This document shows positions 9,139 through 16,936 of a stretch of 64,000 bases of DNA, piece after piece. A program made the translations under genes and the position numbers. Every line of letters starts with the position of its first letter. The first letter of the stretch is position 1. This DNA comes from Aquipseudomonas alcaligenes_A. GTDB lineage: Bacteria > Pseudomonadota > Gammaproteobacteria > Pseudomonadales > Pseudomonadaceae. The stretch is from the NCBI GenBank assembly GCA_048595745.1, contig CP184361.1. One strand, given 5' to 3'. Under the pieces are notes generated by a model. That model was not told where the DNA came from. It saw only the letters and a program-made list of their open reading frames with translations, and did no database searches.

Positions 9139-9768
9139 CGAGCGATCTCCTCCTTGCGTTGATCGAGACGGCCGCCACACGGCTGACCGGCACACTTCGC
9201 GAGACCGACTACTGGGACTACGAACTCCACGGTTCTCTACTACCGCTGCAAAACAACTTCCGCTTCGGCACAAGCCATGGCCGAAAGTTCAACTTGGCAG
9301 GGAGCAAAACAAATGCCATGTGAGGTAACTAAGCTCCTCGCACGACAATTAGAAAGTTATTCTTTTTAAAACAGTAACCTAGTTACCGAGAGTAACGCGT
9401 GATCGTGATCACAAATGCCATTTTTTTGGCACCACGATGGAGCAGCTGCTCTGGAATGCAGCATACAGCCGAAAAAATAGAAAGTAACACCTAATTTTCC
9501 CTGGGCATGGCACGGAATAAGACGACCATAAAGGTAACAAAAAACACCATAACGCCATTTTTATGACGTCAAAAATAGCCAAGCAATCCCGTGCGGATCA
9601 ATTATCCAGATCCATTACCCAAGATTAATAAAAAGTGACATCCGACCAAACCCAACAATATTGGCTTCATTAACCCTTATAACTTCCGGAAAAATACCGA
9701 AAGTTGCACAGCGGTATTTTCTTATCCAGGCGGACAACTTCTTCTCCCCGCAAGCGCGTGACTCCGGC
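9139..9768. promoter_or_regulatory. AT-rich divergent control region upstream of algD
   Basis: I see no gene here. Most of 9300-9710 is strikingly AT-rich against GC-rich flanks, as in other algD upstream regions that bind many regulators. The pentamer GTAAC or its complement occurs six times between 9324 and 9538 (9325, 9374, 9382, 9392, 9484, 9534). ACAAATGCCAT occurs twice (9309 and 9411). There are inverted repeats TGCCA-N6-TGGCA (9416-9431) and TGACGTCA (9564-9571). I found no convincing AlgU promoter (GAACTT, 16-17 bp, TCTGA): a GAACTT on the minus strand at 9290-9285 lacks a matching -10 element. Confidence 0.6.
9398..9413. promoter_or_regulatory. CRP/Vfr-like box upstream of algD
   Basis: The sequence CGTGATCGTGATCACA matches the CRP/Vfr consensus TGTGA-N6-TCACA at all but the first base. 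It lies about 260 bp upstream of the algD start and 419 bp upstream of aer, inside the AT-rich region. Vfr is the Pseudomonas CRP homologue. Binding and which gene it serves are inferred from sequence only. Confidence 0.4.
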
Positions 9769-9795
9769 TAAACTTTGCGCTGCGCCGGCCGATCT
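9769..9795 (+). promoter_or_regulatory. Sigma-28 (FliA) promoter for aer
   Basis: TAAA at 9769-9772, a spacer of exactly 15 bp, then GCCGATCT at 9788-9795. This matches the FliA consensus TAAA-N15-GCCGATAA at 10 of 12 positions. It ends 36 bp before the aer start codon. Control of a chemoreceptor by the flagellar sigma factor is expected. Confidence 0.7.
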
Positions 9796-9831
9796 GCCGG
9801 GGACTAGCCACAGGATCAAGAAGCGACAGGC

Positions 9832-11397
9832 ATGCGAAACAACCAGCCCGTTACCCAGCGCGAACGCACCTTCCCTGCGCAGCAGCGACTGATTTCCACC
9901 ACCGACCTGAAAGGCCAGATCACCTATTGCAATCAGGCCTTCATCGAGATCAGCGGTTTCGAGCGCGAGGAGTTGATGCGAGCGCCGCACAACATCGTGC
10001 GCCACCCGGATGTGCCGCCTGCAGTCTTCGAGCACATGTGGCAAACCCTGAAGAAGGGGCGTCCCTGGATGGGCGTGGTGAAGAACCGCAGCAAGAACGG
10101 AGACCATTACTGGGTCAATGCCTACGTCACGCCCATTCTCGACAAGGGCCAGGTGGTCGGTTACGAGTCGGTACGGGTCAAGCCGAGCGCCGAGCAGGTC
10201 CGCCGAGCCGAAGCGCTGTACGCCCGGATCAACACGGGCAAGCCAGCCATCCCCAGCACCGACCGCTGGCTGCCGGTCCTGCAAGCTTGGCTGCCGTTCA
10301 TCCTGATCAGCCAGATCGGCTTCCTCATCGGCCACTGGATCGGCTCGACCTGGGGCTTCCTGCTCTCCGCCCTGCTCTCGGTGCCACTGGGCCTGGCCGG
10401 CCTGGGCTGGCAGAACCGCGGGGTCAAGCGCCTGCTGCGCCTGGCCGAGCAGACCACCTCGGACCCGCTGATCGCCCAGATGTACACCGACAGCCGCGGC
10501 GCCGAGGCGCGCCTGGAAATGGCCATGCTCAGCCAGGAGGCGCGCCTGAAAACCTGCCTGACTCGCCTGCAGGACACCGCCGAACGCCTGACCAGCCAGG
10601 CCCGCCAGGCCGACCACCTGGCCCATAACAGCTCGGCCGGCCTGGAGCGCCAACGCATGGAAACCGAGCAGGTAGCCACCGCGATCAACGAAATGGCGGC
10701 CACCACCCTGGAGGTGGCGAGCAATGTGGCGCGCACCGCCATCGCCACCCAGGAAGCCAACCGCCTCACCGGTGAGGGACGCAACGTGACGACCGAAACC
10801 CGGGAGGCGATCCAGCGCCTGTCGCTTTCAGTCAGCGAAACCGGTGAGACCGTCTCGCGCCTGGCCCAGGACAGCAACGAGATTGGCGGCGTCGTCGACG
10901 TCATCAAGGGCATCGCCGACCAGACCAACCTGCTTGCCCTGAATGCCGCTATCGAGGCGGCGCGCGCCGGGGAGATGGGCCGCGGTTTCGCCGTAGTCGC
11001 CGACGAGGTGCGCTCGCTGGCACAACGTACCGCCGAGTCGACAGGCCAGATCCACGCCCTGATCGCCAAGCTGCAGCGCACTGCGGAAGAGGCAGTGATG
11101 ACCATGGAGATCGGCCGCAAGCAGGCCGACCAAGGAGTGGAGCGCGTTCTGCAGGCCGACCAGGCACTGGCCGGGATCAGCGCCGCGGTCGCCAATATCA
11201 GCGACATGGCCAACCAGATCGCCGCCGCCGCCGAGGAGCAGAGCGCGGTTGCCGACGAGATCAACCAGAACATCACCACGATCGCCCAGCTCGCCGACCA
11301 GACGGCTGGCGAAGCACAGAGCACCGCGCAGCTCAGCGAGGCATTGACCTCAACCGCCCAGGATCAGTATTCGCTGGTGGAGCGCTTCAATCGCTAA
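9832..11397 (+). CDS. aer: Aerotaxis receptor Aer (PAS-type methyl-accepting chemotaxis protein)
   Basis: A 521-aa chemoreceptor without a periplasmic sensor. The N-terminal PAS domain (about residues 20-120, with TDLKGQITYCNQAF and the HNIVRHPDVP segment) should hold FAD and sense redox state. A hydrophobic hairpin (about residues 150-195) anchors it in the membrane. The C-terminus is a coiled-coil signalling domain with the conserved tip GIADQTNLLALNAAIEAARA. It guides swimming along oxygen or energy gradients. The setting next to the cbb3 oxidases matches the P. aeruginosa aer neighbourhood and its role. A sigma-28 promoter precedes it. Confidence 0.92.
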   Translation: MRNNQPVTQRERTFPAQQRLISTTDLKGQITYCNQAFIEISGFEREELMRAPHNIVRHPDVPPAVFEHMWQTLKKGRPWMGVVKNRSKNGDHYWVNAYVTPILDKGQVVGYESVRVKPSAEQVRRAEALYARINTGKPAIPSTDRWLPVLQAWLPFILISQIGFLIGHWIGSTWGFLLSALLSVPLGLAGLGWQNRGVKRLLRLAEQTTSDPLIAQMYTDSRGAEARLEMAMLSQEARLKTCLTRLQDTAERLTSQARQADHLAHNSSAGLERQRMETEQVATAINEMAATTLEVASNVARTAIATQEANRLTGEGRNVTTETREAIQRLSLSVSETGETVSRLAQDSNEIGGVVDVIKGIADQTNLLALNAAIEAARAGEMGRGFAVVADEVRSLAQRTAESTGQIHALIAKLQRTAEEAVMTMEIGRKQADQGVERVLQADQALAGISAAVANISDMANQIAAAAEEQSAVADEINQNITTIAQLADQTAGEAQSTAQLSEALTSTAQDQYSLVERFNR

Positions 11398-11410
11398 GCA
11401 GCTGACTCAC

Positions 11411-11433
11411 AAAAAGGCCGGCTATCGCCGGCC
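11411..11433 (-). terminator. Intrinsic terminator of the hydrolase gene
   Basis: A perfect 7-bp stem (GGCCGGC at 11416-11422 and GCCGGCC at 11427-11433) with loop TATC. On the minus strand it is followed by TTTTT (plus-strand A run 11411-11415). The T run is only on the minus-strand side, so it terminates the hydrolase transcript; aer converges on it. Confidence 0.75.
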
Positions 11434-11441
11434 CGGCAACC

Positions 11442-12032
11442 TCAACTGTGCAGGAAGGCGGCCACCCGCTCCGCAGCCCGCTGCAGGTGCTGCGCGTGAG
11501 TCAGGCCTGACGCCTTGAGCGGTTTGAGATCGTGGTCGGCTGCTGTCAGCCACTCCAGCGTGATGCCGGGCGCCAGGCTATAGCCGCTGACAGTCTCGCG
11601 ATCACCCAGCGCATCACGTTCGCCCTGAACAATCAGGCTACGCGTGTGCAATTCAGCCAAGTGCGCCACCCTCGGTTTCTCTGGCTTGCCAGCCGCATAG
11701 AAGGGATACCCCAGGCAAACCAAGGCATCGGCACCCAACTCGTCCGCCAACAGACTGGCCATGCGCCCTCCCATTGACTTGCCACCAATGGCCAGCGGGC
11801 CCACAACCGCAGCCCGCACCTGCTGGTAGACATCACGCCAGCAATCCAGCAGCTGCGCCTGCGGATTAGGCGGGCGCTTGCCTCCTCCCACACGCCTCGC
11901 CGCCATGTAGGGAAACTCGAAGCGCAGAACGCTCACGCCGCGCATCGCCAGCCGCTCGGCCATGCCTTGCATGAACTCGCTGTCCATCGGTGCGCCGGCG
12001 CCGTGAGCGAGGATCAGGGTGACCTGCGACAT
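11442..12032 (-). CDS. Alpha/beta-fold hydrolase, KANL3/Tex30-like
   Basis: A 196-aa protein with the start taken at 12032, where the conserved domain begins (ILAHGAGAPMDS); the frame is open to 12161 but that stretch would run through the Anr box and into the ccoN leader. The nucleophile elbow is GKSMGG (GxSxG type) and a C-terminal DHDLKPL contains the likely catalytic His. The family is a small dienelactone-hydrolase-like group whose substrate is unknown. It is divergent from the Anr-controlled ccoN gene, so it might share that control region. Confidence 0.75.
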   Translation of the reverse strand: MSQVTLILAHGAGAPMDSEFMQGMAERLAMRGVSVLRFEFPYMAARRVGGGKRPPNPQAQLLDCWRDVYQQVRAAVVGPLAIGGKSMGGRMASLLADELGADALVCLGYPFYAAGKPEKPRVAHLAELHTRSLIVQGERDALGDRETVSGYSLAPGITLEWLTAADHDLKPLKASGLTHAQHLQRAAERVAAFLHS

Positions 12033-12071
12033 TCCGCCCGCCCCGTTCCACAGCCATCCCCGTGCGCGACA

Positions 12072-12085
12072 TTGATCCTCGTCAA
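12072..12085 (+). promoter_or_regulatory. Anr/FNR box upstream of the first cbb3 operon
   Basis: TTGATCCTCGTCAA fits the Anr consensus TTGAT-N4-ATCAA with one mismatch. Its centre is about 73 bp before the ccoN start codon. If it sits at -41.5 as in class II activation, transcription would begin near 12120. This marks the first operon as the low-oxygen-induced cbb3 set, matching cco2 of P. aeruginosa. Confidence 0.85.
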
Positions 12086-12151
12086 TAACCATCATCGTGC
12101 CATTACCCATGCTTGCCTTGCTTTTCATAACCGTGGATGGAAGCCCAACAC

Positions 12152-13591
12152 ATGAACACAACCAGCACTGCGGCCTACAACTATAAGGTTGTCCGCCAGT
12201 TCGCCATTATGACGGTGGTTTGGGGCATAGTCGGGATGGGGCTCGGCGTGTTCATCGCCGCCCAACTGGCCTGGCCCGAACTGAACTTCAACTTGCCTTG
12301 GACCAGCTTCGGCCGCCTGCGCCCACTGCATACCAATGCGGTGATCTTCGCCTTTGGCGGCTGCGCATTGTTCGCCACCAGCTACTACTCGCTGCAGCGG
12401 ACCTGCCAGACCCGCCTGATCTCCGACAAACTGGCCGCATTCACCTTCTGGGGCTGGCAGGCGGTGATCGTACTGGCAGCCGTCACGCTGCCGCTCGGCA
12501 TCACCACCTCCAAAGAGTATGCCGAGCTGGAATGGCCGATCGATATTCTGATCACCATCGTCTGGGTGGCCTATGCCGTGGTGTTCTTCGGCACCCTGAT
12601 GAAGCGCAAGACCAAGCACATCTACGTCGGCAACTGGTTCTTCGGCGGCTTCATCCTGACCGTGGCCATGCTGCATGTCGTCAACAACCTGGAACTGCCG
12701 GTCAGCCTGACCAAGTCCTATTCCCTGTACGCAGGCGCGACCGACGCCATGGTGCAGTGGTGGTATGGCCACAACGCCGTGGGCTTCTTCCTGACCGCCG
12801 GCTTCCTGGGAATGATGTACTACTTCGTGCCCAAGCAGGCGGGGCGCCCGGTGTACTCCTATCGGCTGTCGATCGTGCACTTCTGGGCGCTGATCACCCT
12901 GTACATCTGGGCCGGCCCGCACCACCTGCACTACACCGCCCTGCCGGACTGGGCACAGTCCCTCGGCATGGTGATGTCCCTGGTACTGCTGGCTCCGTCC
13001 TGGGGCGGCATGATCAACGGCATGATGACCCTGTCCGGCGCCTGGCATAAGCTGCGCTCCGACCCCATCCTGCGCTTCCTGGTGGTTTCCCTGGCCTTCT
13101 ACGGCATGTCCACCTTCGAAGGCCCGATGATGGCCATCAAGACCGTCAACGCCCTCTCCCACTACACCGACTGGACCATTGGTCACGTGCACGCCGGCGC
13201 CCTCGGCTGGGTAGCGATGATCTCCATCGGCTCGCTGTACCACCTGATTCCGAAAGTGTTCGGCCGCGAGCAGATGCACAGCGTCAGCCTGATCAACTCG
13301 CACTTCTGGCTGGCCACCATCGGTACCGTGCTGTACATCGCCTCCATGTGGGTCAACGGCATCACTCAGGGCCTGATGTGGCGTGCAGTCAACGACGACG
13401 GCACCCTCACCTACTCCTTTGTCGAAGCCCTGGAAGCCAGCCACATCGGCTTCGTGGTGCGGGTACTGGGCGGCGCCATCTTCCTGCTCGGCATGTTCCT
13501 GATGGCCTGGAATACCTGGCTGACCATACGCGCCGCCAAACCGGCCGAATATGACCGCGAAGCCCTGATTCCTGCAGAGGTCGCCCACTGA
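12152..13591 (+). CDS. ccoN2: cbb3-type cytochrome c oxidase catalytic subunit CcoN (Anr-controlled copy)
   Basis: A 479-aa membrane protein with about 12 transmembrane helices; it holds the low-spin haem b and the haem b3-CuB site where oxygen is reduced. Histidine motifs typical of CcoN are present (LRPLHTNAVIFAFGG, YGHNAVGFF, GPHHLHYTALPDW, HVHAGALGW). The start at 12152 aligns with the other copy and has GGAAG upstream; an ATG at 12137 is in frame. Its stop overlaps ccoO by 1 bp. Long stretches are identical at DNA level with the second ccoN, including 119 bp at 13034-13152. Confidence 0.96.
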   Translation: MNTTSTAAYNYKVVRQFAIMTVVWGIVGMGLGVFIAAQLAWPELNFNLPWTSFGRLRPLHTNAVIFAFGGCALFATSYYSLQRTCQTRLISDKLAAFTFWGWQAVIVLAAVTLPLGITTSKEYAELEWPIDILITIVWVAYAVVFFGTLMKRKTKHIYVGNWFFGGFILTVAMLHVVNNLELPVSLTKSYSLYAGATDAMVQWWYGHNAVGFFLTAGFLGMMYYFVPKQAGRPVYSYRLSIVHFWALITLYIWAGPHHLHYTALPDWAQSLGMVMSLVLLAPSWGGMINGMMTLSGAWHKLRSDPILRFLVVSLAFYGMSTFEGPMMAIKTVNALSHYTDWTIGHVHAGALGWVAMISIGSLYHLIPKVFGREQMHSVSLINSHFWLATIGTVLYIASMWVNGITQGLMWRAVNDDGTLTYSFVEALEASHIGFVVRVLGGAIFLLGMFLMAWNTWLTIRAAKPAEYDREALIPAEVAH

Positions 13592-14205
13592 TGAGCAGCA
13601 AACACGAGATTTTCGAGAAAAACGTCGGCCTGCTGGCCATCGCCATGGTCCTGGCGGTGAGCATCGGCGGCCTGACCCAGATCGTCCCACTGTTCTTCCA
13701 GGACGTGGTCAACGAACCGGTCAAGGGCATGCAACCCTACACCGCCCTGCAGCTGGAAGGCCGCGACATCTACATCAAGGAAGGCTGCGTCGGCTGCCAC
13801 TCGCAGATGATCCGCCCGTTCCGTGCCGAAACCGAGCGCTACGGCCACTACTCCGTCGCCGGCGAGAGCGTCTGGGACCACCCGTTCCTGTGGGGCTCCA
13901 AGCGTACCGGCCCGGACCTGGCTCGCGTCGGCGGCCGTTACTCGGACGACTGGCACCGCGCCCACCTGTACAACCCGCGCAACGTGGTACCGGAATCCAA
14001 GATGCCGGCCTACCCGTGGCTGGTTGAGAACAAGCTCGACGGCAAGGACACCGCCGCCAAGATGACCGCCCTGCGCGCCCTCGGCGTGCCCTACACCGAC
14101 GCTGACGTCGCCGCGGCCAGCGAGTCCGTCAAGGGCAAGACCGAAATGGACGCATTGGTGGCCTACCTGCAGGTGCTCGGCACCAGCCTGAAGAACAAGA
14201 GGTAA
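13591..14205 (+). CDS. ccoO2: cbb3 oxidase mono-haem cytochrome c subunit CcoO (Anr-controlled copy)
   Basis: A 204-aa subunit with an N-terminal membrane anchor (about residues 11-33) and one c-type haem motif CVGCH starting at C66. The likely axial methionine lies in a later conserved stretch such as SKMPAYPW. It passes electrons from CcoP to CcoN. A run of 256 identical bases is shared with the second ccoO (13846-14101 against 17194-17449), including all third positions. No ccoQ gene follows: ccoP starts after only 6 bp. Confidence 0.96.
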   Translation: MSSKHEIFEKNVGLLAIAMVLAVSIGGLTQIVPLFFQDVVNEPVKGMQPYTALQLEGRDIYIKEGCVGCHSQMIRPFRAETERYGHYSVAGESVWDHPFLWGSKRTGPDLARVGGRYSDDWHRAHLYNPRNVVPESKMPAYPWLVENKLDGKDTAAKMTALRALGVPYTDADVAAASESVKGKTEMDALVAYLQVLGTSLKNKR

Positions 14206-14211
14206 TAGGAC

Positions 14212-15162
14212 ATGACCGCATTCTGGAGCTGGTACATCACCCTGCTCACCCTGGGCAGCCTGCTCGCGCTTCTGTGGCTGATCTTCGCCACCCGCAGCGG
14301 CGAGCAGCCCGGCCCGACCGACCAGACCCTGGGTCACTCGTTCGACGGCATCGAGGAATACGACAACCCCCTGCCGCGCTGGTGGTTCATGCTGTTCCTC
14401 GGCACCCTGATCTTCGCCGGTGCCTACCTGCTGCTGTACCCGGGCCTGGGCAACTTCGCCGGCAAACTGCCGGGCTACGAGGGCGGCTGGACTCAGGTCA
14501 AACAGTGGCAGCGCGAAATGGACAAGGCTGACGCCGAGTACGGCCCGATCTACGCCAGTTACGCGAAGTTGCCGGTGGAGGAAGTCGCCAAGGATGAGCG
14601 CGCACTGAAGATGGGCGGCCGCTTGTTCGCCTCCAACTGCTCGGTTTGCCACGGCTCTGACGCCAAAGGCGCTTACGGCTTCCCCAACCTGACCGACAAG
14701 GAATGGCGCTGGGGCGGCGATGCTGCCTCGATCAAGCAGACCATCGCGGGCGGCCGCACCGGCATGATGCCGCCACAAGCGGCGATGATCGGCGAGGAAG
14801 GCGTCCGCAATGCCGCCGCCTACGTGCTGACCGAACTGGCCGGGCGCAAGCTGCCGGAAGGTGAAACCGCCGACATCGGTGCCGGCCAGAAGATCTTCGC
14901 CAGCACCTGCTTCGCCTGCCACGGCGCCGATGGCAAGGGCACCCCGAGCATGGGCGCGCCCAACCTGACCAACCCGAGCGCCTTCATCTACGGCAGCAGC
15001 TTTGCCCAACTGCAGCAGACCATTCGCTACGGCCGCACTGGCCACATGCCGGCACAACTGCAGTACGTCGGCAGCGAAGACAAGGTCCACCTGCTGGCTG
15101 CCTATGTCTACAGCCTGTCGCAGAAACCGGCGGCAAACGAGGAGACCCTGGCTAGCGAGTAA
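14212..15162 (+). CDS. ccoP2: cbb3 oxidase di-haem cytochrome c subunit CcoP (Anr-controlled copy)
   Basis: A 316-aa subunit. Two N-terminal hydrophobic segments (residues 3-22 and about 55-78) anchor it. Two periplasmic c-type haem motifs follow: CSVCH from C143 and CFACH from C233. It is the electron entry point of the oxidase. It differs from the second CcoP by lacking the insertion around the GNGKPFTTGQSG segment of that copy, which makes it 9 residues shorter. Haem attachment depends on the Ccm system encoded at 56656-63589. Confidence 0.96.
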   Translation: MTAFWSWYITLLTLGSLLALLWLIFATRSGEQPGPTDQTLGHSFDGIEEYDNPLPRWWFMLFLGTLIFAGAYLLLYPGLGNFAGKLPGYEGGWTQVKQWQREMDKADAEYGPIYASYAKLPVEEVAKDERALKMGGRLFASNCSVCHGSDAKGAYGFPNLTDKEWRWGGDAASIKQTIAGGRTGMMPPQAAMIGEEGVRNAAAYVLTELAGRKLPEGETADIGAGQKIFASTCFACHGADGKGTPSMGAPNLTNPSAFIYGSSFAQLQQTIRYGRTGHMPAQLQYVGSEDKVHLLAAYVYSLSQKPAANEETLASE

Positions 15163-15170
15163 ACCTATCG

Positions 15171-15192
15171 GCGGGTGCCTTACGGCACCCGC
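15171..15192 (+). terminator. Hairpin after the first cbb3 operon
   Basis: A perfect 9-bp stem (GCGGGTGCC, loop TTAC, GGCACCCGC) begins 9 bp after the ccoP stop and is followed by TACCTCTT. The weak T tail makes complete termination uncertain; some read-through into the second operon is possible. Confidence 0.6.
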
Positions 15193-15493
15193 TACCTCTT
15201 CATCGAATGCGACCCGATGTCGCACCTGTCTGACCGCTTGCATACCACCTGACGGGAGTTGGTCTAAGCTGCCCAAAAGTCGTACCCGGTAATAATCTCT
15301 AGGCAATCCCCTCCTTTGAGCAGGGTTACCACGGGTACTGGAGTGCCAGTCGACAGGTTCAGCAATGCCTTCCGAGGCCGCTAGAACCTTGATCGTACAG
15401 GCATCCCGGCGTTGCAATGGATACCTTGATTCTCCATACTTGCCGCCGCTTTTTTGGCCTATAAAACTCTCCCTTAACCGTGGTACCCCTAGC
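15193..15493 (+). promoter_or_regulatory. Control region of the second cbb3 operon
   Basis: There is no gene in this 301-bp stretch. I looked for an Anr box and found none: the TTGAT words at 15390 and 15427 have no partner half-site. TAATAAT near 15290 may be part of a -10 element, without a clear -35. The absence of an Anr box fits the constitutive cco1 operon of P. aeruginosa. Confidence 0.5.
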
Positions 15494-16936
15494 ATGAGCA
15501 CAGCAATCAGTCAGACTGCTTATAACTATAAGGTGGTCCGCCAGTTCGCCGTTATGACGGTAATCTGGGGGGTCATCGGGATGGGTCTCGGGGTGTTCAT
15601 CGCCGCACAACTTGTGTGGCCGGAACTCAACCTGAACCTGCCGTGGACCAGCTTCGGCCGTCTGCGCCCGCTGCACACCAACGCGGTGATCTTCGCCTTT
15701 GGCGGTTGCGCCCTGTTTGCCACGTCCTACTACGTGGTTCAGCGCACCTGTCAGACCCGCCTGATCTCCGACAGTCTGGCCGCCTTCACCTTCTGGGGTT
15801 GGCAAGCCGTCATCGTACTGGCAGTGATCACCCTGCCGCTGGGCTACACCTCCTCCAAGGAGTATGCCGAGCTGGAGTGGCCGATCGACATCCTGCTGGC
15901 AGTTGTCTGGGTCAGCTACCTGCTGGTGTTCTTCGGCACCATCATCAAGCGCAAGACCAAGCACATCTATGTCGGCAACTGGTTCTTCGGTGCCTTCATC
16001 CTGGTCACCGCCATGCTGCACATCGTCAACAGCATGGAAATGCCGGTCACCCTGTTCAAGTCCTACTCCATGTACTCCGGCGCCACTGACGCCATGGTGC
16101 AATGGTGGTATGGCCACAACGCCGTGGGCTTCTTCCTGACCACCGGCTTCCTGGGGATGATGTACTACTTCGTACCCAAGCAGGCCGAGCGTCCGATCTA
16201 CTCGTACCGCCTGTCGATCGTGCACTTCTGGGCGCTGATCACCCTGTACATCTGGGCCGGCCCGCACCACCTGCACTACACCGCCCTGCCGGACTGGGCC
16301 CAGTCCCTCGGCATGGCCATGTCGGTCGTCCTCCTGGCCCCGAGCTGGGGTGGCATGATCAACGGCATGATGAGCCTCTCCGGCGCCTGGCATAAGCTGC
16401 GCTCCGACCCCATCCTGCGCTTCCTGGTGGTTTCCCTGGCCTTCTACGGCATGTCCACCTTCGAAGGCCCGATGATGGCCATCAAGACCGTCAACGCTCT
16501 GTCCCACTACACCGACTGGACCATCGGCCACGTGCATGCCGGCGCCCTCGGCTGGGTAGCGATGATCTCCATCGGCTCGCTGTACCACCTGATTCCGAAA
16601 GTGTTCGGTCGCGAGCAGATGCACAGCGTCGGCCTGATCAACGCCCACTTCTGGCTGGCCACCATCGGTACCGTGCTGTACATCGCCTCCATGTGGGTCA
16701 ACGGCATCACCCAGGGTCTGATGTGGCGTGCAGTCAACGAAGACGGCACCCTCACCTACTCCTTCGTCGAAGCCCTGGAAGCCAGCCATCTCGGCTACAT
16801 GGTTCGCGCCCTTGGCGGTGCCTTCTTCGTCGCCGGCATGCTGCTGATGGCCTACAACACCTGGCGTACCGTGCGTGCCGCTGACAAGAGCAAGTACGAC
16901 GCCGCCGCCCTGATTCCTGCAGAGGTTGCTCACTGA
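15494..16936 (+). CDS. ccoN1: cbb3-type cytochrome c oxidase catalytic subunit CcoN (constitutive copy)
   Basis: A 480-aa catalytic subunit with the same haem and copper ligand motifs as the first copy. The start at 15494 (MSTAISQTAYNYK) aligns with the family start; the frame is open back to 15365 without homology. The two CcoN proteins differ mainly in the first 60% and near the C-terminus, while the central to 3' part is a mosaic of identical DNA tracts. The stop overlaps ccoO by 1 bp (TGATG). The lack of an Anr box upstream suggests expression in air as well. Confidence 0.96.
   Translation: MSTAISQTAYNYKVVRQFAVMTVIWGVIGMGLGVFIAAQLVWPELNLNLPWTSFGRLRPLHTNAVIFAFGGCALFATSYYVVQRTCQTRLISDSLAAFTFWGWQAVIVLAVITLPLGYTSSKEYAELEWPIDILLAVVWVSYLLVFFGTIIKRKTKHIYVGNWFFGAFILVTAMLHIVNSMEMPVTLFKSYSMYSGATDAMVQWWYGHNAVGFFLTTGFLGMMYYFVPKQAERPIYSYRLSIVHFWALITLYIWAGPHHLHYTALPDWAQSLGMAMSVVLLAPSWGGMINGMMSLSGAWHKLRSDPILRFLVVSLAFYGMSTFEGPMMAIKTVNALSHYTDWTIGHVHAGALGWVAMISIGSLYHLIPKVFGREQMHSVGLINAHFWLATIGTVLYIASMWVNGITQGLMWRAVNEDGTLTYSFVEALEASHLGYMVRALGGAFFVAGMLLMAYNTWRTVRAADKSKYDAAALIPAEVAH

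Noticed and set aside
12072..12161. An extended N-terminus for the hydrolase gene reaching 12161.
   Set aside because: It would run through the Anr box and into the ccoN leader, and the added residues do not resemble the family.
15193..15493. TTGAT words that might be Anr sites for the second cbb3 operon.
   Set aside because: Neither has an ATCAA-like half at 4 bp distance, so an Anr box is not supported here.
13411..16933. Long minus-strand open frames opposite ccoN, ccoO and ccoP of both operons.
   Set aside because: They mirror the codon pattern of the cbb3 genes; the two antisense versions resemble each other only because the sense genes do. No start signals were seen.
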